DNA from: Mercurialis annua
Lineage: Eukaryota; Streptophyta; Magnoliopsida; Malpighiales; Euphorbiaceae
Assembly (NCBI RefSeq): GCF_937616625.2
Contig: NC_065571.1
Coordinates: 11,038,501 to 11,102,500 of the forward strand
Length of the DNA: 64,000 bases
Reading direction: 5' to 3'
The notes under the pieces are model-generated. The model searched no databases, was not told the DNA's origin, and worked only from the letters and a program-made list of their open reading frames with translations. The position numbers were made by a program, and so were the translations under genes. This document shows, piece after piece, positions 50,878 through 62,840 of this stretch; positions within the stretch are counted from its first letter, which is position 1, and the number at the start of each line of letters is the position of its first letter.

Positions 50878-51920
50878 AAGTTGCCAACGGGGATCCAATT
50901 TCGCTGTATGATGGTGATATTATCTAGACCTCTAGTATGAACTCTAGCTAAGGCCAAAGAAGTTAATGACAACAGTTTCCTGGAAAGCTAAGATTCTTAC
51001 TGACCATTTTTTTTGTAAAAATCAGCAACAATTGTTCTAAATATTCAATCTTATTGGTTTACCACTTTCTTTTTACTATTTCCAGTTAAGAAAACTCCTA
51101 CTTTGACTTCATACAAAACATGTGTTTCTAACTGAGTGTTTATCTCATGCAATGTTACAACAAACAAACGAGAATTTGCGGTCGAGAATCTTTAATTATT
51201 GCTTATTTTTCTATCATTAAATATTCCAACAAAAGCCTGCAAAATGGGTCTCAAACTAAGAGCAGAAAAAGCTTCAATACCAGACGAGTTCTGATATTCG
51301 GCCATACCGAAGAAGACTGATAATTTTATACAAAAATTATTTTCGCGAAGTTCTAATCTTTCTTTCGTTAAATGTACAAAAATTTAATCTAGGAGTTCCA
51401 AATTACTTCAGTCCACTTTCTTGACAACAACAACTAAACAAAGCAAGCATAAAAATTTCTAGTTTTTTCACATAGGCATTTAAACAAACATGTTATCTGC
51501 AATACCATAATTTACAATAAAGATCAACTTCTACTGGTATTTTATTTAAACCGCCAAAACACTGACCTTAATATCTTGATCAACTTCTCTAACCAATACA
51601 AGCACATGGATTGTCTCCGCTGAAAATTGAAAATTTGTGCTATTTGTTAATCTGAGATACAAATCGTTATGCCATATTGCATTCTCAAGTTACTTGAACT
51701 TTTTTTTAAGGTCAAGACTCAAGTGAATGGACTTTTTCTTTCTTGAAAATAAGTGAATGGACGCAAATGTACTTAAAAGTAATCTTTATGATCCTCAAAC
51801 TTCACACCCGTCTTCAGTTGTTTAAATCGAACTCATTCTTGGTTCACATAAAAATTTCTTCTGTTAATTTTTTTTTAAATTGTCAATTTTTTTAATTTAA
51901 ATAGTTTGATAATAAATTGC
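50878..51920. other. 3' flank of gene 4
   Basis: No gene. About 51035-51060 matches the region after gene 3 at the Mutator insertion point and preserves the empty site. The rest is unremarkable AT-rich sequence. Confidence 0.5.
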
Positions 51921-52342
51921 GAGTCCGATAGACTATTTATTCTTTTAATTTAAAATAGACAATGAAAATGGCTCTCCACATTTTCACTCGCAACTTTATT
52001 TTTTAAGAGATAAAATTTTAAATTTCAAATAATAAGTTAGTTATTTTTATTTAAACTTTTATTTTTAATATTAAAATTGAATAAATTAACAGATAAAATA
52101 AAAATAAAGTTATATTATTAACAATTAATATATATAAAAATAAATTAAAATAATAAATTAATATTAGAGAGTCTATTAAATTAATAGTATTTATTTTATT
52201 ATTATTTACAAAAATAAATAAAATAAAATAATTATATTAAAGAGCCATTAGAGTAAAATTAAAATATCACTTTTCATTTCAAAAATGCTCTTTATTTTAC
52301 AATAGATGATCTCCGAAATAACGAGCACCATTGGAGATGCTC
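51921..52342. mobile_element. Tourist-like MITE, copy 1
   Basis: The right end, inverted, reads GAGCATCTCCAATGGTGCTC and is followed by TTA (52343-52345), as in Harbinger-type MITEs. The body matches the copy at 53016-53535 in the opposite orientation (shared 'tgaaaatggctctcca'). The left end is approximate. Confidence 0.6.
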
Positions 52343-52345
52343 TTA

Positions 52346-53012
52346 AATAATAGCAAATTACTCTCAGTTGGACTTTTCTTGGATCGTGTTCGGGCTAGGC
52401 TAGGGTCGGGTTTGACAGATTTTATTGGTTTTTATGTAAGTTCAAACTCGACCTGAGCGCGTTTGGATTTCATATTACGTAAAAATTATATAAAAAAAAA
52501 ATCACGCCTATGAATAGCAGGCATTCTTCGGTCATGGACTCAGGCTTTAGCCACAAATTTGGTGTTCATACCAGACCTTAGAAGGATGGGTCTGTGCAAG
52601 CTGGCCGAATACCAAAATCTATGAACAGATCTACTCCCCGCTTCCAAACATAAATTTTGTTTTTTTTAGTGAAAAAGTCAAATTTTAAATTTAAATTTCA
52701 TGTCTTTTATTAAATACAACCAAATTTTTTAATTTTTAAAATTACATCCAATTTAAAAATATTTTTTTATAATTATATCTAAAATTAAAATTTTATTTTC
52801 TAAATTAAAACTTTTGTGAAAAAAATTTGTGTATAATAAAATCCATGTTTCGTTTTATTTTTTTTAATGAACTTATAACAAAATCTAGTTTGGCATATTA
52901 AAATAGCAAAACAAGATCTAAAAAGTTGAAGGAAAAAAATTGTCGAATAACCAAATAAAATTATTATCCGCAAATGAAATTTCTGATTCCAATATTGGTT
53001 TATGTAAAAATA
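52346..53012. other. Intergenic between two MITE copies
   Basis: No gene. AT-rich with one GC-richer patch (52375-52470) of unknown nature. Confidence 0.4.
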
Positions 53013-53015
53013 TAA

Positions 53016-53535
53016 GAGCATCTCGAATGGTGCTCTTTATTTTAAAGAACATTTTCTATAGAATGAAGAGCATCTTAAAGATAGAGAGTGATATTTTTAG
53101 TTTTATTCGAATAGACTGTCTAATATTATTTTTTTAATTTATTTTATTTTTTAAATAAAATAAAAATAAAAATAAAAATATTAAATATTAAAAATATTAA
53201 TTTAGCACTTGTTTGTTTTATTTTATTTTTATAAATAATAATAAAATATTAAATATTAATAATATATATTTATTTTTATTAATAATATATACTTTTAACT
53301 AATAGTATTTTTTTATAATATAAATAAAAAGTATTATATTTTAAAATAAAAATAACTAATTAATTTTTTAAAATTTGAAATTTTATCTTTTAAAAAATAT
53401 AGCAGAGAGTGAAAATCACTCTCTATATATGGAGAGCCATTTTCACTCTAAATTTAAAAAATAGAGAGTTCATTAGAATTTTATTTTGTTGTCAACTCTT
53501 TAAAATAAAGAGTTTGGCAATTGTTGAGAGACTTC
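53016..53535. mobile_element. Tourist-like MITE, copy 2 (inverted relative to copy 1)
   Basis: Begins GAGCATCTCGAATGGTGCTC after TAA and ends near GAGAGACTTC. It contains an internal hairpin around 53405-53445 (GAGAGTGAAAATCACTCTC). It is the same family as copy 1. Confidence 0.6.
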
Positions 53536-53577
53536 TGAAAATACTATAAATAACACAAAAAATATGATCCACATAGG

Positions 53578-54071
53578 TAGGGTTGTGCAAAACCGAACCG
53601 AAACCGAAAACCGAACCGAAACCGAACCGAAAATTGCCGGTTTGGTTTTAGAATTAAGATTTTTTGATACATCTCGGTTCGGTTCGGTTTTGAGTTTTCA
53701 AAAACCGAAAAACCGAAAAAACTGATATTTTAAAATTTATTAATTTTTTTATAGAAATATTACTATTATTTTTAAAAAATAATACTATTTTCTTTAATAT
53801 TTAAGTGCTATTGTGTGTAAAACATCACAATTGATTTACATTTGAATTTTAAATTTAATTTTTTAATTTTTTTTTATTTTAATTTTAATTTTTTATGGGT
53901 AAAATTTAAAGAAAAAAAATTATTTTCCTATTTCGGTAAAGCCGAAAACCGAACCGAACCGAACCGATTTTTTTGTTCAAAGTTCCGACCGGTTTTAAAA
54001 TTCTTAAAAAACCGATCGGTTTTGATAATTCCACTTCCGAACCGAACCGAAAAACCGAATGCACACCCCTA
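53578..54071. mobile_element. hAT-type MITE with perfect 8-bp TSD
   Basis: Termini TAGGGTTGTGCA and TGCACACCCCTA, flanked by CACATAGG at 53570-53577 and 54072-54079. Both sides carry many ACCGAACCGAA units in inverted arrangement. The open frame inside is repeat-derived and not a gene. Confidence 0.92.
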
Positions 54072-54079
54072 CACATAGG

Positions 54080-55540
54080 TATTTTGTCTATAGAATGGCG
54101 CCGGTGGAATTACGGGTTCATTTTTTTTATTTTTTTAAATTAGAACGGTTCAATTGGTATACTTTCTCTTTAATAATATTATATTTTGGCTCCGCCAAGT
54201 TAAATATTAGTTTTGTTTTTCTTGTTTTTCATGCAGATCTTTTCACGGGAAGGTTCTTACTTCTTCATCACATGTTGCCAAATTTCTATGAGACACATTA
54301 CCTTAAAGTCACGTTTGGTGTCTGCATTATGAAATAAGAATGAAGAATGGAATATATTTTAAACTTTACAATTCTTAAATTCTACGTAGTTAATTTTTCT
54401 TGCCTAAATATCTATATTTAGGATATATTTTTTAAAGGGTAATCTACACAAATCCCTTAAAAGAGTTTCTTTCTATTGTTTTTACCTCACAAAATAGAAA
54501 TGCGCAGAAATCACTCAAAAAAAAAATATTTTTTACAAATCCCTCAATACCCCAAATCAAGATAAATTTATAACAAATAAGACAACTATACCCTTACTCA
54601 TATCAACAGTAAATCTACAAATTTCTACTCCAATCTACTTTGCCCGACCACCAACCACCAACCATTGTCACATGTCTCCGGCCATCAACCACCGACAGCA
54701 CAGCGGCACTTACTCACCTTTGATTTCCTCCAACAAAGAATTGCATAATTATTCCCTTGCATCAATTTTCGAATCGGAAAACAGTTTTCTGATTGATTAT
54801 CAAGCTGAAATTTCACAACATCGGTCCGACCATCCGCGACCCTTTTGGAACAGATGCCTTAATTACAATAAATTGATGTCAATGAGCATTATTAAACAAC
54901 AGTGACCTTGTGTTATAGCATTTCAATAAGGATCTGTACAAATTTGAAATTCACAGTGGCGAGATGAGTTTGGCGTTGATGAATTGTGATAGATGAGAAC
55001 AATTTGAGAGTTGAAGACCTTGAGTTTTAATTTTGATTTTGATTTACAAGGAGAGAATTTGAATGGTAAAGAGAGATTTGAGTTGTAAGTGAGTTCAGCA
55101 GTTTTAACATTTGTTAGTGATGAAAATTGGATTTTATATTAATTTTTGCTACAATTATGTTTCTTATCATATACATATGTAATTATGGGAGATTATAAAG
55201 AGCAGACTAGTAACAATTTCAATTTAAAAGAACAAGTCTAAGTAAAAGTATTTTAACCTAAAAGCTAATTATGGAGGAAAATGATGATAGCTGATTAAGC
55301 AACTAAAAAGTGAATTTAAAAAGAAACGGGTAACCATTAAACACCTAGAAAAACAATAACAACGCAGTTCTTTTCAACGAGGCAATGGAAGACTTGTGAA
55401 TATAAAAAAACAAATACTACCATAAATGAAGTTTCGAATAGATTTGGTATATTAATGCTTATCCAGACATAGTCTTACATCTAATTAGATTTAATGCATG
55501 ATAATGGACACATTATTTTTTATGTTCTAGTATATGAAAT
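54080..55540. other. Intergenic, nothing recognised
   Basis: An open frame at 54672-54905 has no family I recognise and may be chance. The sequence 54430-54660 looks like a TIR end, but its partner could not be fixed. Confidence 0.4.
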
Positions 55541-55549
55541 AATTTGCTA

Positions 55550-56270
55550 TTATGATTTGGATAAGTTTATATTGGTTGTGTAAATTTTAAAAAAATTAGG
55601 TTCACATCTATTTCACATCAGGTTGATTTTAAATTTGATAGACTATCAAATACAGTTAACTTAAAAGAGATATTCAATTTCTATATTACACTGAATATTA
55701 AAATTCTCTCTATATAAAATGTCATTTAAGATTGTAAAAAGCAATAAGATAAATTTGATTAAAATTTGAATAAAAATAGTTTATTTGATATAGGTTCACA
55801 TAATGTTAATTTTTGGTTATATAGTGTGTCAAACACATTTCACTCAAAAGAGATATTCAATTAATATATTACACTAAATATTAAAATTCTCTCTGTATAG
55901 AATGTCAGATAAGATAGTAAAGAACAACAAGATAATTTTATCAAAAAGTGAATTAAGATAGTTCAGTTGATATAGGTTTCCATCAGGTTGATTTTTGGTT
56001 TTACAATCTGTTAAATATATTTTAATTAAAAGAGATATTCAATTTGTATATTACACTAAATCTCAAAATTTTCTCTATATGAAATGTCAGTTAAGATTGT
56101 AAAAAGCAATAAGACAAATGTTATTTAAAATTGAATTAAAGTAATTCAGTTGATATAGGTTCACATCAGGTTCATCTAAGGTTGATGTTCGGTTTTATAG
56201 ACTGCCAAATATATTTCACTTAAATGAGATATTCAATTTATACATTACACTAAATCTCAAAACAAGACAG
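55550..56270 (+). repeat. Tandem array of ~180-194-bp units
   Basis: The block 'gagatattcaatt' recurs at about 55666, 55851, 56031 and 56225, each followed by 'tattacacta(a)at..aaaattctctctatat' and then 'gatataggtt.cat'. Spacings are about 185, 180 and 194 bp. There are about three and a half diverged copies. Confidence 0.85.
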
Positions 56271-56724
56271 TAAGACATGACAAAAAATCTAAAAAACGCA
56301 CAACGGCGAAATGAAAAAAAGCGATGTGCAGCAAGGTAGGCATGTGCTGCAGAGGTAGACAAACAGAGAGAAAGTAAGAGAAGTTGAGAGAGAAATAAAG
56401 AGAGAGGAGAAAAATTTGAGAAGAAGAGACTAGAGAAAGAGAGGAGAAGTGCGGCTATATTTGTATGTGCGTGTGAAAAATTACCTAAAATAAGTATAAG
56501 CCTTCTATATAGAGTAGGTTATTTTTATAAATATGGTTATTAAAAGGTTAGCGAGGATAATAGTGGAAAGATGGGCGAAAAGGGGATGTAAATAAATCTA
56601 AAGATTAAATATTTTAAAAATAATTTCTAAAATTTATATTTACTTGCATTTTTAAGGAATAGAAATATCTGATTAGAGTATTCTTTCTTATGTAAAAAAA
56701 TACTATAAAATATGTTTATTAGTG
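56271..56724. other. Intergenic, purine-rich
   Basis: A GAGAGAAG-rich tract (56365-56450) and AT-rich sequence. No gene. Confidence 0.4.
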
Positions 56725-56960
56725 AATTTTTTTTTTGAATTCCTCGATTTTAAATACTAGTAATATTGATTGGTAATTTGCTTGCCTCTCTGGTTTCTAA
56801 GACTTTGCCCTGACTAATTCCGATCCGATCCGCGTCGCGCACCTGGCATGGTGGGTGAGTCTGCCAGCGGAAATTTTCTGCATTTACAAGACTCGAACAA
56901 AATTCCTTACGTAAGCAATACCGAGCCGCTTACCACTTGTACCAACCCCGTTGGTGTTTA
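56725..56960 (-). mobile_element. Probable tRNA-derived SINE
   Basis: On the minus strand it begins near 56960 with GGTTGGTACAAGTGG (A-box-like), has GTTCGAGTC (B-box-like) near 56892-56900, and ends in poly(A) (poly-T at about 56726-56737 on the plus strand). The flanks share only 'tgtttat', so the TSD is uncertain. It is a different family from the SINE at 13271. Confidence 0.7.
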
Positions 56961-57523
56961 TGTGGTAGTTTTAGTGGTCTTTTAATATGTTATTTTTATT
57001 ATAATATATCCCGTAAGGATTTATCAATTTAACTCTGAAAAAATAAAATAGATAAGGATAGCTCTATTTACAAGATAAAAATTATTACAAATATTGTAAA
57101 ATATATAATTTTGAAAAAACAAAATCAATCTTTTTTTATTAAAAAATAGATATAAATTAAAGGAAAATGCTTTATAACCTACAATTAAAAGATTGATAGA
57201 TCTATGAAATCAAATATCTTATTTGTCTTTAGTTGATTTTACTCTAAAAATAGTGTTATCCATTACATAATTTAGTTAGATAAATTTTGCAAACGTTTTA
57301 AAAAATTACAAGTGTATAAAATTTTAATATTTGACTATTAAATCAATAATAAAGACAATATCTTTTCTTTTAATTTCGTGGGTCCGTCTATGACAAATAC
57401 CCGATGGGCACAAGAAAGTTCCTTAATCATTCGAAGTCAAACTCTCAAGTTAGTCTAGTTTTCAGGCAGAAACAAAACTGTGATCAAATACAACTGCAAC
57501 ACCGTAAAATTCAGAATGCATCA

Positions 57524-60500
57524 ATGGAAATCTTAATCATTCTTCTCTTCTCATTCTTTCTAACATCAGCAAAAGCCATTGACACAATATCTCCAACTCA
57601 GTCTATCAGAGATGGTGGTCAGACCATAGTTTCAGCTGATGGCTCCTTTGAATTGGGATTTTTCAGCATCAAATCTAATAGATATTTGGGTGTATGGTTC
57701 AAAAAGATTTCTCAGGGAACTGTTGTCTGGGTTGCCAACAGACAAATTCCGCTTTCGAATTCATCTGGATTACTTCAATTTGATGACAGGGGAAGTCTTA
57801 TTCTTCTGAATCACGAAAACTTGACCATATGGTCTGCTAATTCATCAAGACCTGTGCAGAATCCTATTGCACAGCTTCTGGATTCTGGAAATTTCGTTAT
57901 CAGAGACGAAAAAGATGTTGACCCGGAAAATTACTTGTGGCAAAGTTTTCGTCATCCTGACAAAACATTTATGCCCGGAATGAAAATCGGAAGACTGGCT
58001 GGAGGCTTGGAAGTTAATATAACTTCATGGAAGAGCTTAGATGATCCTTCTAAAGGTGAATACAGTTATCAGCTTGATTCCTCTGGTTCGCAGACGACTA
58101 TTGCAAGAAATTCAGTTCTCACAGGCCGATCAGGACCATGGAATGGTATCGGGCAGAGTGGATTCCCTTTCTTAAGACCGAATACAATTTTTAACTACTC
58201 GTTTGTTATGAGCGTAAAAGAGGATTACTATACTTTTGAGATGGTCAACAAATCAGTATTTACAAGGCTTGTCTTGAATGAAATTGGCGTCTTGAGCCGG
58301 TATGCATGGATAGAGCGGACCCAGCAGTGGCAGCGTCTCTCATATGCACCAGCAGATAATTGTGATACTTATGATATATGTGGTGCTCATGGCAGTTGTG
58401 ATGTCACCAAAACACCTGTATGTTCGTGTTTGAATAGATTCGTGCCGAAATTAGAAAATAACTGGAATTCAGCAGATTGGTCCGATGGCTGCGTTAGACA
58501 GACACCATTGGATTGCGAGAGAGGAGATGGGTTCATAAAGTATTCGAATATTAAATTACCTGATATGCTAAATTATTCAACCAATTCGAACTTGACCATG
58601 GAGGAATGTGAGATGTTCTGCTTGAAAAATTGTTCCTGTATGGCCTACGCCAGTTCGAATATTGTTACTAGAAGAGGATGCTACTTTTGGTTCGGAGACC
58701 TTATTGATATCAAAAAGTTTAACGACGATGGTGGGCAAGATATTTTTATTAGGATGGCGTATTCTGAATTAGGTAATCACAGAATCAAAATCGAAATGTT
58801 AACTATTTCATCTAAAATTTTCCTGTCACTTGATTGACTCATAGTGTTTCTCCTTTCAGATGAGAGCTCTAGTTCAAAGAAACGTAGGGTGCTCGTAGCA
58901 AGCCTAGTATCATCAGCAGGAACTTTTCTGCTTATCCTGTGTATATGCTTGTTCATAAGGAATAAAAGGAGAAAGCAGAAGAAAAATTCACAAGGTAGAG
59001 CTTGTATATTCTGCTTGATGGCACTATGTTCTTATATACTAATTCTATTTAGTACTTTACAGGGAGGTGGGAAAACAATGCAGAAGAAAACTACTCTACA
59101 GACAACCACGACGAGGATCTAGAACTACCTCATTTTGACTTCATTGTAGTGGCTCGAGCTACCAATAACTTCTCATTCGATGGTATGCTTGGAGAGGGTG
59201 GCTTTGGACCTGTCTATAAGGTAACTTAACTAGACGTCTAATGATGCGGAAGAAAAATGTTTAACGGGCTATAACTTCTGACTGGGTAGGAATTTCAAGA
59301 TCATAAACGGAATTTAACTAATTCAGAGATCAACATATGAGTTAAGGCATTTTTCGCGTTGTTAAGGATTAATTTCATTAATTATGATTCTTTTGATGTT
59401 TTTGATTCAGATTTTTTTCTGTCTTTAGAAATACTGCTTAGACACAGCATGTCTTATCTCTAAAATTTATTTGCTATTAGGCTGCATCATATGATCCATT
59501 TATTTGTATATGTTGTCATGATGACTAAAATAGGCATTTCCGCGCAGGAAGAAACTCTGCTTAGTACATGCTTAGAACTAAAGCTTTGTGCAGGGAGAAA
59601 CTCGCATCTTTAGTCTAAGACTTTTCTTCTAAATGTTTTCAGGGCATGCTTAGAGATGGACAAGAAGTTGCGGTGAAGAGGCTTTGCAAGGAATCTAGAC
59701 AAGGGCTTCATGAATTCATGAATGAACTCAAATGCATTGCTAAACTTCAGCATCGGAACCTAGTCAAGCTACTTGGATACTGCGTTTATCTAGATGAAAG
59801 AATGTTGATCTATGAATATATGCCTAATAAAAGCCTCGACTGCTATATATTTGGTGAGAATCAATATGGAAGTTCTCCAAAGTTCATAAACTAGCAAATT
59901 TATTATATTTATGTTCCTTCTTTCACTTGAGGTTATATTCACCGAGTTATAGTGAAATATAGGATCAGCAGTCACCAATATTAATCTTTGTAGGTAATTT
60001 TAACAGATGATAACCAAAGCAAGCTTCTAGACTGGAATGTGAGGTTCCGTATCATCATCGGGATATCAAGAGGACTTCTGTATCTCCATCAAGACTCTAG
60101 ACTGAGAATAATTCATAGAGACCTCAAATTAAGTAATGTATTACTAGACAAAGAGATGAATCCGAAAATCTCAGATTTTGGAATGGCTAAAATTTTTGGG
60201 GGTAATGAAACTGCAGCAAAGACAAAACGAGTAGTAGGAACATAGTAAGTTCCTTTTGCCTTCTTTCAAACAAAAGAAGAAAAATGCAAGAAACGTCACA
60301 CTGACTCATTTGATTGAACTGTGCAGCGGGTATATGTCCCCAGAGTATGCTTTTGATGGCTTATTCTCAATGAAATCCGATGTATTTAGCTTCGGTGTTC
60401 TAGTGCTGGAGATAATCAGCGGACAGAGAAATAGAGGATTTACTCATCCGGACCACGAACTTAACCTTCTTGGACACGTAAGCTTTACACGGGTGCTTAA

Positions 60501-60857
60501 ATCTTCGTTTTCTCTATATATATTTATACTTAAATGTAAATAATTTGGCAGGCATGGAAGCTGTTCAAAGAAGGAAGATATCTAGAGCTTATCGACGATT
60601 CAACAATGGAAACTTGCAGCCTATCAGAAGTATTAAGAACAATTCATGTTGGTCTGTTATGTGTACAACATAATCCAGAAGACAGACCGAACATGTCATT
60701 AGTGGTTCTAATGTTGAGCAGTGAAGGTCCATTGCCTGAACCTAACGAACCGGGATTTTTCACCGAAAGGAAATTATTAGAAGGAGAATCAGCCTCCAGC
60801 AAACAAAATCTAAATTCTGTAAATGAACTCACAATTACATTGATTGATGCTAGATGA
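57524..60857 (+). CDS. G-type lectin S-receptor-like serine/threonine kinase, SD1 type (gene 5)
   Basis: Exons 57524-58772, 58860-58994, 59063-59220, 59643-59853, 60007-60244, 60327-60477 and 60552-60857 join in frame to 815 residues. An in-frame ATG at 57404 would put 40 polar, basic residues before the signal peptide; I prefer 57524 ([18 protein letters not shown]), which matches its relatives. B-lectin, S-locus glycoprotein ([13 protein letters not shown]), PAN, transmembrane ([18 protein letters not shown]) and kinase domains are complete, with AVKRL, HRD (D~623), DFG (D~641) and SPE. It differs from genes 3 and 4 by [10 protein letters not shown] in place of [10 protein letters not shown] and by [18 protein letters not shown] in the helix-C region. 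Intron 3 (59221-59642) is several times longer than in genes 3 and 4. The tail ends LTITLIDAR. No defect was seen. Confidence 0.93.
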
Positions 60858-62200
60858 ATTGTGCCGTATATGCAAAATGAAATTTAAGATCAAAATAACC
60901 ATTTTTGTAAAAATCATACAAACTCTGGCTAAGATTAGAGTGGACCATTTTTGTAAAAGTCTGCAACAATTATAATAATGTTGGATGTTATAGAATTTCT
61001 ACTGTAATTTTCTACAAACTTTTGATGTCATTGTTCCACATAGACATTTTAACAAATACTTAAACTGCAATACTTGTACCCAACAAACTAACCTTAACAG
61101 CAACTGCAAATCTTGAATAACTTTTCTAAGCAATCATTGAAACAGAAGGGTCCTAATAAATGCTCCTTTGGTTGTCAAATGTCAACTGCATCTTTGGGAT
61201 CAGGTGTTTGTCTGTACAAAGTTGGTAGCTATAAGTTATACGGGAGAAGAAAAAAGTTTTTAATCCATCCTAAAATTCTTATACTACATCATTTTATTTC
61301 ATTGTTTTTTTGACAAATTTTTATATTTAAGTAATTTTTTAGCTTCCATTCCAAATAATGGTTCACTTTTCTTTTTTCTTTACAGTAAAAAACAGAATCA
61401 ATACTCTAATTTTTCACAACTTTATCCTTATTTTGGTTACCATACTCTTAATAATTTTACGACAAATTTACTTTTTAGGATGATATAATAAATGATAAAT
61501 TTTAAGTAAGAACAACATTAAAAAAATCAACACAAAATTGTGATTTACTAAAAACATGGACAACTATTTAGGATTAAAAAAGAGAAATGTGGACCATTAT
61601 TTTAGGACCGAATGAGTACTTATTTTGTACACATATAGTCATTTTAGGCGTAGAACATCGTTGTTTTATGTAATTAAAACGACGAGATTTTTTGTAGTTT
61701 CATACGCAAAAAAACTATTAATATACAAAATAAATAGTTAAAAGACTATTTAAATATAAAAAATTTATTAAGGATCAAGTGAAATAAAAGCTAATAGTAT
61801 AGGGTTTTTATGATGCGTTTAGCCAAGAAAAAAATAGAGCAAGTTACTCTAAAGTCAAGTAAAAAAATACGTTTAAACCTTAAGACTGGAGTGTTCGGTA
61901 GTTGTCTGTCTTTTGTGTGTCTGTACGGTCGGATTCATGATTCAGGCAGAACACAAAAGTTCTTCCACTAGTCGATATGAGTCCGCTGGTCCAAATTGAA
62001 GTTGATTTCGAGTTCAAACAAATTCAGCCGCCTTAGGCTTTAAAGCCCGTGGTGATGTGGTAATCCACTGAATTTTACGTGGCAGACTGATGCTGATTGG
62101 GAAATTAGCTAAATAAAATTCTATAACTATTATAAGTCAGTGGGCTCAAACAAGGCCCAATTCTAAGCTCTAACAAGCCCAAAAATACAAAAGCAAACTG
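60858..62200. other. 3' flank of gene 5 and intergenic
   Basis: No gene. Two near copies of 'gaccatttttgtaaaa(a/g)tc' flank the region just after the stop codon (60896-60912 and 60943-60960). The remainder is AT-rich. Confidence 0.4.
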
Positions 62201-62840
62201 GAAACTAAATCGAAGATATGGAGGGTCTGGAGACGAAGAACGTTGACGCCAGACGAACTAGTGGCAGTGCCACTAATCCCTTGTCGGGGGCACCTTTTTG
62301 GTGGTTTGGGAAACACACAAAATCATGCAAAAATAGTCGAAAATACATAATTAAAGGTATGGAAAAACATATGATCGAAATATGTACATAAAAATAGTAA
62401 AAAAATTCTAAACATGTATTTAAGATTAAAGCATAAAAATCATGGCAATATGGTAGTTTAAATAGTTCCATGGCAGTATCACAGCAAAACGGTAAAAATA
62501 GCTAATCTTGCATTCTAAATGTTAGAATCATATACAAAATTGACATATGATGAGATTGGTATTGAGTCCTTTGCTTGTTATGAGTATTTTGCTCATTTTT
62601 TGGCATCCGGATGTAAAATCCAGCTCTAGATCGAAGTGCAATAATGTATTGATTGATTGAAGCATCAGTTGTTGAAGGAGGAAGATCGCCGATAGAAGCG
62701 GAAGGTCCATCCTCGTTATCCGACAAATGGGAAAGAAAAGGCGTAAGCGGTCGATCAAGTAAAGGAAGACTAGATACAACGGTGACCTCATCGTCATTTA
62801 ACATACCCGCATCCATAGCCTCGAAGATGTTTTTGACCAT
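62200..62840 (-). other. Unrecognised minus-strand coding-like region
   Basis: On the minus strand a frame opens at 62840 (MVKNIFEAMDAGMLNDDEV...), with about 85 residues of ordinary, acidic, non-repetitive composition before it runs into AT-rich sequence near 62590. A second GC-richer patch follows at 62210-62310. This could be two exons of a small gene or a retrotransposon piece. I recognise no family. Confidence 0.25.

Noticed and set aside
53842..54078. Open frame with NRTEPNR/NRTEKPN text
   Set aside because: Translation of the ACCGAACCGAA repeat within a hAT-type MITE.
55550..56270. CRISPR-like array
   Set aside because: Long diverged units without separate spacers, in a plant nuclear sequence.
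57404..57523. Upstream in-frame ATG giving gene 5 a 40-residue N-terminal extension
   Set aside because: It would bury the signal peptide behind polar, basic residues; the paralogues start directly at the hydrophobic segment.
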